NCBI RefSeq assembly: GCF_001613225.1
Contig: NZ_BDBY01000174.1
Coordinates: forward strand, 1-36,210
Length of the DNA stretch: 36,210 nucleotides
Reading direction: 5' to 3'
Source of the DNA: Nocardia pseudovaccinii NBRC 100343
GTDB taxonomy: Bacteria; Actinomycetota; Actinomycetes; Mycobacteriales; Mycobacteriaceae
Position 1 is the first letter of the stretch. Each line of letters starts with the position of its first letter. Positions 15,325 to 23,757 of this stretch are shown here, one piece after another. The notes under the pieces were generated by a model. The model was not told the DNA's origin. It was given only the letters and a program-made list of their open reading frames with translations, and did not search any database. Position numbers and translations under genes: made by a program.

Positions 15325-17198
15325 GACCGCTCACCCCCGTTCGCTGTTCCCTCATCGACAGCCTCGGCCGGCACGGTGTTCGAGTGGGCGACCTTCTCGA
15401 AGCGCTCCAACGATTTCTGGATCAAGGGGGCGTATCCGGTGTCGGACCACCAGATCTTGCGCACGACCACCGGTCCGTGGTTCGGGAGTCGAACCAGCGC
15501 ACGGTCTTTGGGCAGTGCGGCCAGCAGGGCGACGTCGAGGATGGGTTCGGGGCGCCAAGTCAGGGTGCGGTTGACTCCCCCGGCGCCGTGGCTGCGCGAA
15601 CGATCGGCCACATCGTGAGGGCCGGTCATCGCCGACCAGTGCTCGAGGTAGTCGACCGCGGCGATCCCGCCGCCGTACACCTCGATGGATTGGGCACGCA
15701 TCGTCTTGAGACCGTTTGCGCCCCAGAGATCTTCGCCTTGCTCGAGAACCTGGAGGATCGTCATTAGGATGATCCCGCAGCCACCGGCGTAGGTGTAATA
15801 GGAAGGCAACTCCGAGATGCGGGCGCAGTTGGCGGCCTCGTCGAGCACCCCCAGCAGCGGCACAGCCAGCCGCCCGTCCGGTCGTGCCCGCGCCGCCTCG
15901 AGCCCGGCCTCGAGGATCTGGCCGACCAACGCCGCGGTCAACGGTGTGGCTCCGTCGGGACCGGCCATCGACAGCGCATACAAAGTATCGGTCGATGTCA
16001 CGAATTCGGCCGGTTTGAATTCCGGCAGGCTGTGGGTCGGGTCCTGTTCGGTCTTATCAATGAGGACGCGGGTTTTGCGGCTCTGCTTATCTGTTTCCTC
16101 CCGTACCGCTAGCAGTTGGCGGTGCGGTGGGGTGACCAGTCGAGCGTAGCCCTCGTCGGAGAGCACGTTGAGATACCGGCGTGCCATGTCGTACAGGCCG
16201 TCGCGTTGGCGGGCGTAGAGCCCTTGGGATTCGAGGATGCGTTCGGCGGGCCGCTGGTGACCGTAGTGACGCAGGATCAACGCCGGGGTCTGATCCTGGT
16301 CTCTGCCCAGCCATTCGGCCACGTGCAACAAATCCCCGCCCACGCACGCCGCCGCATACACATACAAGCTCAGTAACTCTTGAGCGCCTCCGTCGAAATA
16401 GGAGTCGACCTTGGCGTTGGCGGCCTGCGACACCGACCCGGAGGCTGCGGAGACGAAGAACCCAGCGAGCTTTCGGGCTGCCGGCAAATTCGTGACCTGG
16501 GTGAGCAGGTCGACCCAGAACCCGCACTCGATCGTGCCGGTGACCGCCTGCAGATCACACAGCCAGATCCGGCCCCGCTGTTCGCGCCCGTACACCGTGT
16601 GCCGGTACAGGTCCGGCCGGATCGAGGTGGCCAGGCATGGCCCCCAGGCGGCCAGAACCGCAGGCACCGCCCAGACCATCGTCTTCCCGGTGCGGGCGCC
16701 AGCTGCGAGTGTCACGCACATTTCGGCTGGCACGAATAGCTCGACGCCGCCGATCACTGTCTTTCCTAGTGATGGGCCCTTGAGGGCTTGAATCGCTGGG
16801 TCGGCGTCCCGAAGGAGTCGCTGGTTGGCGACCGCGTTATCGCTCGCGCGGGCCAACCGAATCGCCGCGGGGGGCTGCATCGTGCGCGCGGCCGCGTCGA
16901 TCTCACTGCCCGCGGACAGCGCCCGCCAACCGGCAACGACCAGCGCGGCTCCGGCGGCGGTGAAGGCGACGGCCAGCACGCTGGCCTGCCAGGGCCAGCG
17001 GTGCTGTCCGGCGACGACTTCGAGCAGCGCGGTCACCGGATGACGTGTGACCGGCAGGCCGGCCCACCAGCTGCCTAGGCTCAACGCCGCCCACAACGCC
17101 AAGGCGAAGGCCACCAACGCCAGAAACAGGAGCAGCAGCGTAGTTTCCTCGCCCAGGCCGCGTTTGGTGCGGCGACGGGTCTCTCGTGTCGAGATCAT
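15321..17198 (-). CDS. VirD4/TraG-like coupling ATPase
   Basis: Type IV secretion coupling protein of 625 residues, expected to deliver the DNA-relaxase complex to the mating channel using ATP. Two N-terminal membrane helices lie at about residues 18-40 and 72-92. Walker A is GARTGKT (167-173), followed by TSIRPDLYRHT as in TraG-type proteins. Walker B is LLGVLDEAAN (448-457). A RecA-like motor with an inserted all-alpha region of about 200 residues lies between. The ATG at 17198 has GGAGGT 7 bases upstream, so the 18 extra codons of the longer frame are not used. It is followed, with overlap, by the DUF4913 gene and preceded by the motif-sharing protein. Confidence 0.93.
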   Translation of the reverse strand: MISTRETRRRTKRGLGEETTLLLLFLALVAFALALWAALSLGSWWAGLPVTRHPVTALLEVVAGQHRWPWQASVLAVAFTAAGAALVVAGWRALSAGSEIDAAARTMQPPAAIRLARASDNAVANQRLLRDADPAIQALKGPSLGKTVIGGVELFVPAEMCVTLAAGARTGKTMVWAVPAVLAAWGPCLATSIRPDLYRHTVYGREQRGRIWLCDLQAVTGTIECGFWVDLLTQVTNLPAARKLAGFFVSAASGSVSQAANAKVDSYFDGGAQELLSLYVYAAACVGGDLLHVAEWLGRDQDQTPALILRHYGHQRPAERILESQGLYARQRDGLYDMARRYLNVLSDEGYARLVTPPHRQLLAVREETDKQSRKTRVLIDKTEQDPTHSLPEFKPAEFVTSTDTLYALSMAGPDGATPLTAALVGQILEAGLEAARARPDGRLAVPLLGVLDEAANCARISELPSYYTYAGGCGIILMTILQVLEQGEDLWGANGLKTMRAQSIEVYGGGIAAVDYLEHWSAMTGPHDVADRSRSHGAGGVNRTLTWRPEPILDVALLAALPKDRALVRLPNHGPVVVRKIWWSDTGYAPLIQKSLERFEKVAHSNTVPAEAVDEGTANGGERS

Positions 17199-17205
17199 AA
17201 TCAAG

Positions 17206-17211
17206 ACCTCC
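17206..17211 (-). promoter_or_regulatory. Ribosome-binding site fixing the coupling-protein start
   Basis: Read on the minus strand, GGAGGT lies 7 bases before ATG 17198. It favours this start over the upstream in-frame codon at 17252, which would fall within the end of the preceding gene. Confidence 0.6.
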
Positions 17212-17248
17212 AGACGGATATATGTAAAGGGTTGGGGTGCAGGTCGTT

Positions 17249-18376
17249 TCACAGCGCAACGTCGGCATCAACGCTGCTGGCGTGGTGTGTGATCGCGGAG
17301 TTGTCCTCGACGCTGTCAGCGCTGCTCCAGTCCGCGAACTCCGCGCCGGGCAGAGCCGCGGCAGTGGCGTCGTCGATGGCCGCGCCGCCACCTCGATCTG
17401 CGCGCGGGAGCACGTCGCCGAGGTGGTCCTCAATCCCCTCGGCCATGGTCTCGGAGGCGGTGAGATCGCGAACGGGCTGCGCGTAGTGGTCGATGCCTGA
17501 GTCGCTGGTTTGTTGGTGCCGGTAGGTGCCGTCGCGTCCGACTCGGTAGGCGGCCTCGATATCGGCTGACGGCACACCGGCGTCGGCGGCCTCAACCCGA
17601 GCGATGCGCGCCGCAGTGAGCAGGGATTCCAAGCGGGCGATGTGGGCCTGGTCCTTTTCGGGTGAGCCATCCCATCGCTGCGATAGCCATGCGTGTTCGG
17701 CGGTGAGATCCTGCAGCTGGCGCAAGGCGGCGCGCTGGCGGGCGGTGCGTTCGTCAGCGCCGGTGTCGAGGTCGCCGAGTTCTTCCTCGGCCGCCAGCAG
17801 CTGATCGGTTTCGGCGATGATCGCGTTGATCTCGGCCAGATTGACCAGTTCGGGGCCGCGGCCACCGAGAGCTCGGTCCAGCAGGCTGGTGCGCTCGGCG
17901 TCTTGTCCTGCCGCGCGATCTTGTCCTGCCGAAGGCTGCGGTGGGCGCCAGCGGGTGCCGTCTTGCTCCGAGCCGGTGACGATGGTTTCGATGTGGCCTG
18001 TGATTTCGGCGGCTTGGCGCAGGTTGCGCCACGTCATCGCGTCGAGACCGATATCTCCTGCGGCTTTGGCTTGGGCGATGCTGCTGTAGGCGGCGCGGGT
18101 GGTTTCCGGGCGCAGTTCCCACCCGGAGACGGCGGCTTGTAGTTGTTCCCACAGTCTGCGGTGCTCGATGGATTCGTGGCGGCCCCACCGAGCGGCCAAC
18201 GCATCGGCTTGGTTGGTGAATTCCTGCTCCTGCTCCGGTGTTTCGGCGAACGGTGTGAACAGCCGCAGGTTGTAGTAGTGCGTGAAATCCGCTCTGATCT
18301 GGGCCTCGGTGGGATCGGCGGCGTCGTGGTAGTAGACCGGATCGGTGGCTGCGCGCCGCGGTTCGGGCCAGCTCAT
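17249..18376 (-). CDS. Acidic helical protein sharing the paralogue motif
   Basis: Protein of about 375 residues, rich in Glu, Asp and Ala and probably largely coiled helix, with no signal peptide or membrane helix. The N-terminal part has a Tyr-rich ADFTHYYNLRLFTPF segment; the centre has ELVNLAEINAIIAETDQLLA and LRQLQDLTAEHAWLSQRWDG. Further on, ADAGVPSADIEAAYRVGRDG repeats the AxxxGVPxxxIxxAxxxGxxG motif found in paralogues A-E, suggesting a shared fold segment or binding element. The start is tentative: ATG 18376 or GTG 18388, neither with a good ribosome site. It lies 50 bases before the coupling ATPase gene. The function is unknown. Confidence 0.78.
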   Translation of the reverse strand: MSWPEPRRAATDPVYYHDAADPTEAQIRADFTHYYNLRLFTPFAETPEQEQEFTNQADALAARWGRHESIEHRRLWEQLQAAVSGWELRPETTRAAYSSIAQAKAAGDIGLDAMTWRNLRQAAEITGHIETIVTGSEQDGTRWRPPQPSAGQDRAAGQDAERTSLLDRALGGRGPELVNLAEINAIIAETDQLLAAEEELGDLDTGADERTARQRAALRQLQDLTAEHAWLSQRWDGSPEKDQAHIARLESLLTAARIARVEAADAGVPSADIEAAYRVGRDGTYRHQQTSDSGIDHYAQPVRDLTASETMAEGIEDHLGDVLPRADRGGGAAIDDATAAALPGAEFADWSSADSVEDNSAITHHASSVDADVAL

Positions 18377-18627
18377 CGCTGCGCCCACCGATCGCTGCCC
18401 ATACGCACCTGTGGGAGGTGCGGGGAAACAGACTCGGATGTGGTGGACATCGTCGACCTCCAGTAAGGAAGGCGTGTGCCGCGAACCGTCTCGGCGGTGC
18501 CGCGGTGTTCGAATGTCCCCTGGCAGTGCGGTTTCGGCGTCTCGGTCAGTACCCGTGACCGGTACGTCGACGAAAAGCGTGTGCTACGAGTGGATCTGTA
18601 GTCGCTCAGCTGTTGCGTGATGTTGGG

Positions 18628-19608
18628 CTAGTACGGGTCGGTGTCCAGCTCGATCGGCTGGTTCGGGTCGTTGGCGTCGGTGGCGTAGTCGTGCGCGATG
18701 TCCCAGTCCTCGACGCCCTCGGGCAGAGCGGCGTCGATGGCCTCGGATATGGCGGTGGAATCGGCGGCGCGCTCGAATTCGCTGGCGGCGCCGCTGATGG
18801 CCGCGTCGACGAATTCCGCGCGCAGCGACGTGGTCGCGGTGGCGATCATCTGCTGCGGGGTCGGCGGAGTTGCCTCGGCGCCAGCGACGGGGATGCCGGT
18901 ATCGGGGTCGGTAGGAATGTAGGGCGGGATCGCGAGGTCGTCGCGAGGGCTCGCGTAGGAGTTCCATTCGTTGACCAGGGTCAGTTCGTCGTAGGTTTCG
19001 AGATGGACCGCATGGTGTCGCCGGTCGCCGTCGGCACCGGGACCCCACAGCAGGTCAGCTTCGGTCGCGGTGATCTGTGCGGCGTGGGCCAGAGCGGTGA
19101 CCCGCTGGTGGTAAAGCTGCATATTCTGGCTGAATTGGGCTGCGGCAACCGGATTGGTGCCGAAGCTCCACCGTCCGGTTTCGATGCGGTCCGCCCGGGC
19201 GGCGGACAGGCCGGCCATCCGTTCCAGATGCCACAGGTCCAGCGCGAGCATGTCGACGTAGAAGTCCTGAGCGGCATTGTCGCGGGCCGGGTTCTGCCGC
19301 ACCCCGGCATCGACGCGCGGGCGCGAACTTCGGGTGCCGAGTTCACGCGCGTCCTCGATCCAGGCCGGTTCGATCCCTGCGGTGAGCGCGGTTTGTTCGG
19401 CCTGTTCTCGCTGAGCTTCGAGCCCGTCCAGATGGGTTTGCCACACCGTGCGTGGATCGTCCTCGGCGGTCACGGTTTCGAAGTTTTCCCACCCGGCATC
19501 CAAGATGCGGGTGTGTTCGGCTGCCAGCAGCCGGATCCGCAGCAGCAGTTGCGCCTGCCATTGGACCTCCGACTGCGGCGGCGAGGACTCGGGTTCGGGA
19601 GTTGTCAT
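18628..19608 (-). CDS. Conjugation-locus paralogue C, unknown function
   Basis: Protein of 326 residues beginning MTTPEPESSPPQSEVQWQAQ. Family landmarks: LLLRIRLLAAEHTRIL, THLDGLEAQREQAEQTALTA leading to GIEPAWIEDARELGTRS, a DLWHLERMAGLSAAR helix, AAQFSQNMQLYHQRV, ADLLWGPGADGDR, PPTPQQMIATATTSL and a very acidic C terminus. It resembles paralogue D in the first two thirds more than A, B or E. ATG 19608 has GTGAGGCGAG upstream. Only 13 bases separate it from D. It is followed by a 240-base gap. Cytoplasmic, with no enzymatic motif. Confidence 0.82.
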   Translation of the reverse strand: MTTPEPESSPPQSEVQWQAQLLLRIRLLAAEHTRILDAGWENFETVTAEDDPRTVWQTHLDGLEAQREQAEQTALTAGIEPAWIEDARELGTRSSRPRVDAGVRQNPARDNAAQDFYVDMLALDLWHLERMAGLSAARADRIETGRWSFGTNPVAAAQFSQNMQLYHQRVTALAHAAQITATEADLLWGPGADGDRRHHAVHLETYDELTLVNEWNSYASPRDDLAIPPYIPTDPDTGIPVAGAEATPPTPQQMIATATTSLRAEFVDAAISGAASEFERAADSTAISEAIDAALPEGVEDWDIAHDYATDANDPNQPIELDTDPY

Positions 19609-19621
19609 CGTTGTGCTCGCC

Positions 19622-20560
19622 TCACCGCTCGAACCCGACCCACGCGCCAGGTTCGGGCGGGCGAGTCTCGGGTTCCGAGACCGGTTCGCTGTCCCAGCCC
19701 ACCGCCGGATCAACCGCCAACGCGGCGTCGACGGCTATGTCGATGCGCACCTCGGCACTCACCTCGCCCCGTGTGGCGGTGCCGGTGAGCGCTTGGGTGG
19801 CGCGTTCGACGAGCTGATGCGGGGCCGGAGGTAACGCCATCCCCGGGTCCTGTGCCCGGTCGGCGGCCAGGTTGTCGATGCTGCGCCGCGCTTCGTGTTC
19901 GATGCCGCGCCAGGTGTAAGTGCGCCATCGTTCGTGTAGAGCCGCGTCGCTATAGCGGTGCACTGTCGCTGCCGCCAGGTGTGTCCACCCGGCGTCGTCG
20001 CGGCCCCATATCTCGGCGCGTTCGTCGCCGGTTAGGCCGATGACGTGGCCGGTGTCCTTCGCGCGGGTCCACAGTGCCGCCATGTTCCGGTCGAACTGCG
20101 CTTGCGCGGTCGGGTCGGGCGGGAAGCGTCCGTCGACGCTGCGCAGGCGGTGGGCGACGTTGATCGCGGCCATGTGCTCGAGCTGCCACACATCGGCTGC
20201 GATGCCTTCGATCAAGTGTGCGCGCACGGGGTCCTCGCCGTGGCGCGTGGTGGGTGGGGAATGCACGCTGTCGCCCCATCTCAGTCCCCGCGTTCCCATC
20301 TCGCGCGCTTGCGCGATCGCCGCGGCCGGGACGCCGACGGCGCTGGCGTGGATTTCGATCTCGTGGCGATCGGCGGCGAGGGCGAGGAGGTGGGTGCGCC
20401 AGGTCTGCATCGGGACTTCGCCGCTGCCGTAGTGGGCCTCGTAGGTGGGGTGGCCTTGTAGCAGGACCCGCACATGGTCGGCGGAGGCGTTCTGGATGCG
20501 TTCGAGCAGCCGCAGTTTCCAGCTGGGCAGTCCCTCGATCTCGGGTATCGGTTCACTCAT
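19622..20560 (-). CDS. Conjugation-locus paralogue D, unknown function
   Basis: Protein of 312 residues starting MSEPIPEIEGLPSWKLRLLE. It carries the clearest copy of the family motifs: AVGVPAAAIAQAREMGTRGL (74-93), DVWQLEHMAAINVAHRLR, DRNMAALWTRA (157-167), EIWGRDDAGWTHLAAATVH and LHERWRTYT (208-216), and a PPAPHQLVERATQAL segment in place of PPTP. ATG 20560 lies 9 bases after GAGGG; the frame further upstream is discarded. A 79-base gap separates it from paralogue E. No membrane or secretion signal. The function is unknown. Confidence 0.83.
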   Translation of the reverse strand: MSEPIPEIEGLPSWKLRLLERIQNASADHVRVLLQGHPTYEAHYGSGEVPMQTWRTHLLALAADRHEIEIHASAVGVPAAAIAQAREMGTRGLRWGDSVHSPPTTRHGEDPVRAHLIEGIAADVWQLEHMAAINVAHRLRSVDGRFPPDPTAQAQFDRNMAALWTRAKDTGHVIGLTGDERAEIWGRDDAGWTHLAAATVHRYSDAALHERWRTYTWRGIEHEARRSIDNLAADRAQDPGMALPPAPHQLVERATQALTGTATRGEVSAEVRIDIAVDAALAVDPAVGWDSEPVSEPETRPPEPGAWVGFER

Positions 20561-20639
20561 GGCTCGTTGCCCTCTTCCTGAAAGAGATTGGTGTCCAGTT
20601 GTTTTCAAGTTGCTGAATGGACGACAGGTTTGCGTGGGG

Positions 20640-21545
20640 TCATGGCTCGTGCCCGCGGTTGACCTCGGTCGGGGCCGAGGTGGTTGCGGAGTCGGCAGTG
20701 TCGGAGGGCGCAAGCGCCAGGGGCGAGTCGTCGGTCACGCCGGTGGCCTCGATCGCGGCGTTGATCCCGGCGGCCTCGAGTCCGCGGTCGGGGTCGGTGA
20801 CCGTCAGTGGTGTGGAACGTCTGTCGAGGGTGGTGAGGGCGGTGGCGGCGAGTTCGACCATGCGGTCCGGGGAGATCGGCATATGGGCGGCGATGTCATC
20901 GTGGGTGATCCCGGCGGATTGCAGCACGATCACCGGCATTGTGATCGCGGTGAAATCCGTGCCCGACACCTGGTTCCATTGCGCTGCCAGCTGCCGGTCG
21001 CTGGATGCGGCGAACTGCTCGGCGACTGCGGTCGACCAGTGCTGGTCGCCGCGCTGCCACACCTGGTGGCGTTCTTCCTCGCTCAATGACAGTGCGTGGG
21101 AGACCGCGCCGAGGCGCTGCCAGGTCATGCCCATGACTCGTCGAAACTGCGCTACTGCGGCACCATTCAGCTCACTGCGGCGGGTGTGGGCGGCGGCGAC
21201 ACCGGCCATGGCCTGCAAGCCGCGTACGTCCCTGGCCAATGCCTCTGTCAGTGCGCGTCGCTCGACGTGTCCGGACCCGAGCAGCACCTGACCCGGCTGC
21301 CACTGGCCGCCACGCTCGCCTGCGGCGCGGGCGTAGTCGATCCATGCCTTCGGTACACCGACGGCCAACGCCACACCCTCGATCTGTTCGCGCGAACGCT
21401 CGCCGATACGCAAGTGCTGCAATACTTCTGGCGATGGACGGTGTTTTCCGGCGAGACGGGTGCGTTCGGTGCGCTGGTGGTTGTCGTAGGCCAGGTTCTG
21501 CACGGCTTTGAGCAGATGCGCCTGCAGCGGGGTCGGTGTGACCAT
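20640..21545 (-). CDS. Conjugation-locus paralogue E, unknown function
   Basis: Protein of 301 residues starting MVTPTPLQAHLLKAVQNLAY, homologous to the beginning of paralogue B, which supports the ATG at 21545 over that at 21560. GGGAG lies 8 bases upstream. Motifs: ALAVGVPKAWIDYARAAGER, a DVRGLQAMAGVAAAHTRR helix, AVAQFRRVMGMTWQRLG, HQVWQRGDQHWSTAVAEQF and AAQWNQVSG, then an acidic Asp/Thr/Ser tail. It is the first paralogue in transcription order. Cytoplasmic; the function is unknown. Confidence 0.82.
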   Translation of the reverse strand: MVTPTPLQAHLLKAVQNLAYDNHQRTERTRLAGKHRPSPEVLQHLRIGERSREQIEGVALAVGVPKAWIDYARAAGERGGQWQPGQVLLGSGHVERRALTEALARDVRGLQAMAGVAAAHTRRSELNGAAVAQFRRVMGMTWQRLGAVSHALSLSEEERHQVWQRGDQHWSTAVAEQFAASSDRQLAAQWNQVSGTDFTAITMPVIVLQSAGITHDDIAAHMPISPDRMVELAATALTTLDRRSTPLTVTDPDRGLEAAGINAAIEATGVTDDSPLALAPSDTADSATTSAPTEVNRGHEP

Positions 21546-21599
21546 CTCACCGACTCCCATCGCCAGGTAGTCGAACCGCCGCGGTTCTGGGTTCGCTGG

Positions 21600-22559
21600 T
21601 CATGGTTCGATTCCCGGATCCGGGGCCACTGTGTGGGAAGGTGAGGGCGGTTCGGCATCCAGATCGAAATCCAATTCAGTGAGGCCGTCGCCGGTGGTGC
21701 CGGTGGCATCGATCGCGTCGCCGATCACCGCTCCCTCGTCGGGCTCGATGTCCACATCGCCGGACAGATCAGCGAACTCGTGGGCCAGGTGGGTGGCGAA
21801 ACTGAGTTCCTCTGTGAGACAGACGATGTCGTCCATCGCCACCGACGACCCGGCATGCTCCCCGGCCCTCGCGTCGAGGTCATCGAAGTCTTCGATGACG
21901 GTGGCGTCGATGACGTCGGTGTAGTCGGTGCCGGTGTCTTCTACGAAACGCTCGTCGAAGGCGTCGGCATCGCGGTGGTGTTGCTCGGACAACCCCTCCG
22001 CGCCCTTGGCGGATGCGAACGCCGCTGCCGAAGCCTTCGCTTCGCCGGATTCACCCTGGGCGGTCAAAGTGTCGCTGAAACCCGCTGCACGGCGCCGGGT
22101 CTCGATCAGCAACTTCTTGAATTCGATGTCGAGCTTGTGCAGTTCGACCGCGCGGGTCTCCCGGTTGGTCTGGTGTTCGCGTTCGAGCTTTCCTGCCTTG
22201 TTTCGCCGGTCCAGGTCGGCATCGGCGCGTTGGATTTGTCGCCACTTGTGCCACTGCTCCATCTCATGCGCTCCACCGCCGCGCTCGATGCGGTGACGCA
22301 CCTCATCGACTCTGGCGGAGTTGAGTTCGCGCTTGTGGCCCGCTTCTTCCACGGCGTCGATCACCCGGAGACGGTGTTCGATGAAGGAACGCTGCTCCTT
22401 GGAGTTTGCGTGGCGGATCCGTTGCTCGGACTCGGCCTTCGACCGTGCTTCCCCACCGCGGCCGCGCATCAGCGCGGCGGTGGTGTGCGCGGTTTGCAGC
22501 GCCTGAACGAAACCGCCGCGCATCGCCTGGCTGCTCTCTTCGACCGGATCACCACTCAC
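21600..22559 (-). CDS. Coiled-coil protein of conjugation locus
   Basis: Protein of 319 residues. Residues about 40-170 are highly charged and helical (ARSKAESEQRIRHANSKEQR, then HRLRVIDAVEEAGHKRELNS, then EREHQTNRETRAVELHKLDI), a strong coiled-coil pattern. The C-terminal 120 residues are very acidic (ATVIEDFDDLDARAG, then SGDVDIEPDEGAVIGDAIDA). The GTG at 22559 overlaps the upstream stop as GTGA; ATG twelve codons later is possible. No transmembrane helix. Its position between the exported lipoprotein and the paralogue block suggests a cytoplasmic scaffold or partner of the transfer apparatus. I do not recognise the family. Confidence 0.78.
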   Translation of the reverse strand: MSGDPVEESSQAMRGGFVQALQTAHTTAALMRGRGGEARSKAESEQRIRHANSKEQRSFIEHRLRVIDAVEEAGHKRELNSARVDEVRHRIERGGGAHEMEQWHKWRQIQRADADLDRRNKAGKLEREHQTNRETRAVELHKLDIEFKKLLIETRRRAAGFSDTLTAQGESGEAKASAAAFASAKGAEGLSEQHHRDADAFDERFVEDTGTDYTDVIDATVIEDFDDLDARAGEHAGSSVAMDDIVCLTEELSFATHLAHEFADLSGDVDIEPDEGAVIGDAIDATGTTGDGLTELDFDLDAEPPSPSHTVAPDPGIEP

Positions 22560-23092
22560 GAGAGCACCTGTATTCCCGACAACGCCCACGCCGCCGCAGC
22601 GGTACGGGTGGCGTTGGCATACACCGCCCACCTGATCGGGGGTTGGTCACCCGGCTGCAGGTCCACCCCGAGCACACGGCTCGCTGTGGTCGCGGTATCG
22701 GTGGGACGGTCGTCGCTGCTCATGTGAACGGATGCGGTGATCGTGGTAGCGGCGGTGCGCCACTGCTGCCATTGGGTGGGGCTCACTGGCGCCCATACCA
22801 GGGCCGCGGGCTCTGCGCGGCTGGCGAATCCGGGATCCATCAACGTCCGCGCGGCCCGAAATGCCACCCGCTGATCGGCGTGCTCGCTCGGCCGATAACT
22901 GAACACAGCGCGCACCACCTCGGTCAGCACGGCATCAGCCGAACACGGGTCTACCGCAGCGAACGGCGGGGCGAAACGTACTGCCCTGCAATTCCGCTCA
23001 TCATTGGCCACGGGCTGAGGTGTGTTCGCGGCGCAGGCAGTGGTCATTGCGGCGACGGCGATAGCCGCGTTCAGGACGGTTGCTGCGGTCAT
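22556..23092 (-). CDS. Putative exported lipoprotein, unknown function
   Basis: Protein of 178 residues starting MTAATVLNAAIAVAAMTTAC at ATG 23092, which overlaps the previous stop as ATGA. The short hydrophobic N terminus ending in Cys20 resembles a lipoprotein signal, though the residues before Cys (Thr-Thr-Ala) are not a perfect lipobox. The mature part has two further cysteines (RNCRAV and VDPCSAD), a VVRAVFSYRPSEHADQRVAF helix and a WVPVSPTQWQQWR-like segment. It may sit on the outer face of the membrane as part of the mating channel. No family recognised. Confidence 0.75.
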   Translation of the reverse strand: MTAATVLNAAIAVAAMTTACAANTPQPVANDERNCRAVRFAPPFAAVDPCSADAVLTEVVRAVFSYRPSEHADQRVAFRAARTLMDPGFASRAEPAALVWAPVSPTQWQQWRTAATTITASVHMSSDDRPTDTATTASRVLGVDLQPGDQPPIRWAVYANATRTAAAAWALSGIQVLS

Positions 23093-23757
23093 GCCGACTC
23101 CTGGTGTGGGTGTAGGAGGGCGCCGAGGTCGGTGGTGCACAAGTCGACGGCGTCGCGGCGGCTGCATTGTTCGGCGGCCGGGTTGTGCACGGGGTTGGTC
23201 ACCAGGTCCAGTACCAGCGCGGCGGTGACGGCGGCGCGGTGCAGGTTCTCGACGTCGATGCCCTGGCCACGGGCCAGGATCAGGTGCAGGGTGGCCGCGT
23301 CGGCGCCCCATTGGGTGCGGGCCCATCCGGCCAGCCAGATCGCTTGTCGCGCTGAGGCTTCCGCCGCCTCGGTCCTGGTTTCTATGACGGTGCCGATCGG
23401 AAACCGGTCATGCCAGATGACCTGTCCGTCGGCGCGGCAGACGGTAAAGGTGTCCAGGGTGGCGGCCGACCAGAGCGTCAGGTGCGGTCCGCGCGCCGCC
23501 ATAGCGATCGACCGCTGGTCGAGGGTGCGGCGGCTGGCTTCGGTTTGGCGCAATCCTTCATAGTCGATCCCCGCTTCGACCAGCAGTGCGGTCAGGTATC
23601 GCTCGAAGGTTCCAGTGTCGGTGAACCCGTGTTCGATCGCGACTCGATCGAATTGGCGGGTGCTGATGAATCCGTGCAACTCGGCCGCACGCACAGGCAC
23701 GACCATCTCCGGCGTGACGCCAGAGTGCGGGCGCGCTGCTGTGGGCGTGGTTTTCAT
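23089..23757 (-). CDS. Uncharacterised 222-residue conjugation-locus protein
   Basis: Soluble protein starting MKTTPTAARPHSGVTPEMVV. ATG 23757 follows GGGAGGACGAGC and overlaps the NlpC/P60 stop (ATGA). The N-terminal domain has helices (ELHGFISTRQFDRVAIEHGF, then FERYLTALLVEAG) like a small winged or adaptor fold. A C-terminal domain of alternating strands and helices runs LTLWSAATLDTFTVCRADGQ and then AAEASARQAIWLAGWARTQWG, ending with a Cys pair (QCSRRDAVDLC). No catalytic set can be assigned with confidence. It lies between the cell-wall hydrolase and the lipoprotein. Confidence 0.78.
   Translation of the reverse strand: MKTTPTAARPHSGVTPEMVVPVRAAELHGFISTRQFDRVAIEHGFTDTGTFERYLTALLVEAGIDYEGLRQTEASRRTLDQRSIAMAARGPHLTLWSAATLDTFTVCRADGQVIWHDRFPIGTVIETRTEAAEASARQAIWLAGWARTQWGADAATLHLILARGQGIDVENLHRAAVTAALVLDLVTNPVHNPAAEQCSRRDAVDLCTTDLGALLHPHQESA

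Noticed and set aside
18389..18627. GTACC/GGTAC inverted repeat near 18560 as an operator or terminator
   Set aside because: Only 5-bp arms with a 7-base loop, which is expected by chance in DNA of this composition.
18613..19788. Plus-strand open frame of 391 codons
   Set aside because: Antisense to paralogue C, which has conserved family motifs. The frame has no motif or ribosome site.
22406..23563. Plus-strand open frame of 385 codons
   Set aside because: Covers parts of three minus-strand genes joined by stop/start overlaps. It is Arg- and Ser-rich and has no recognisable domain.
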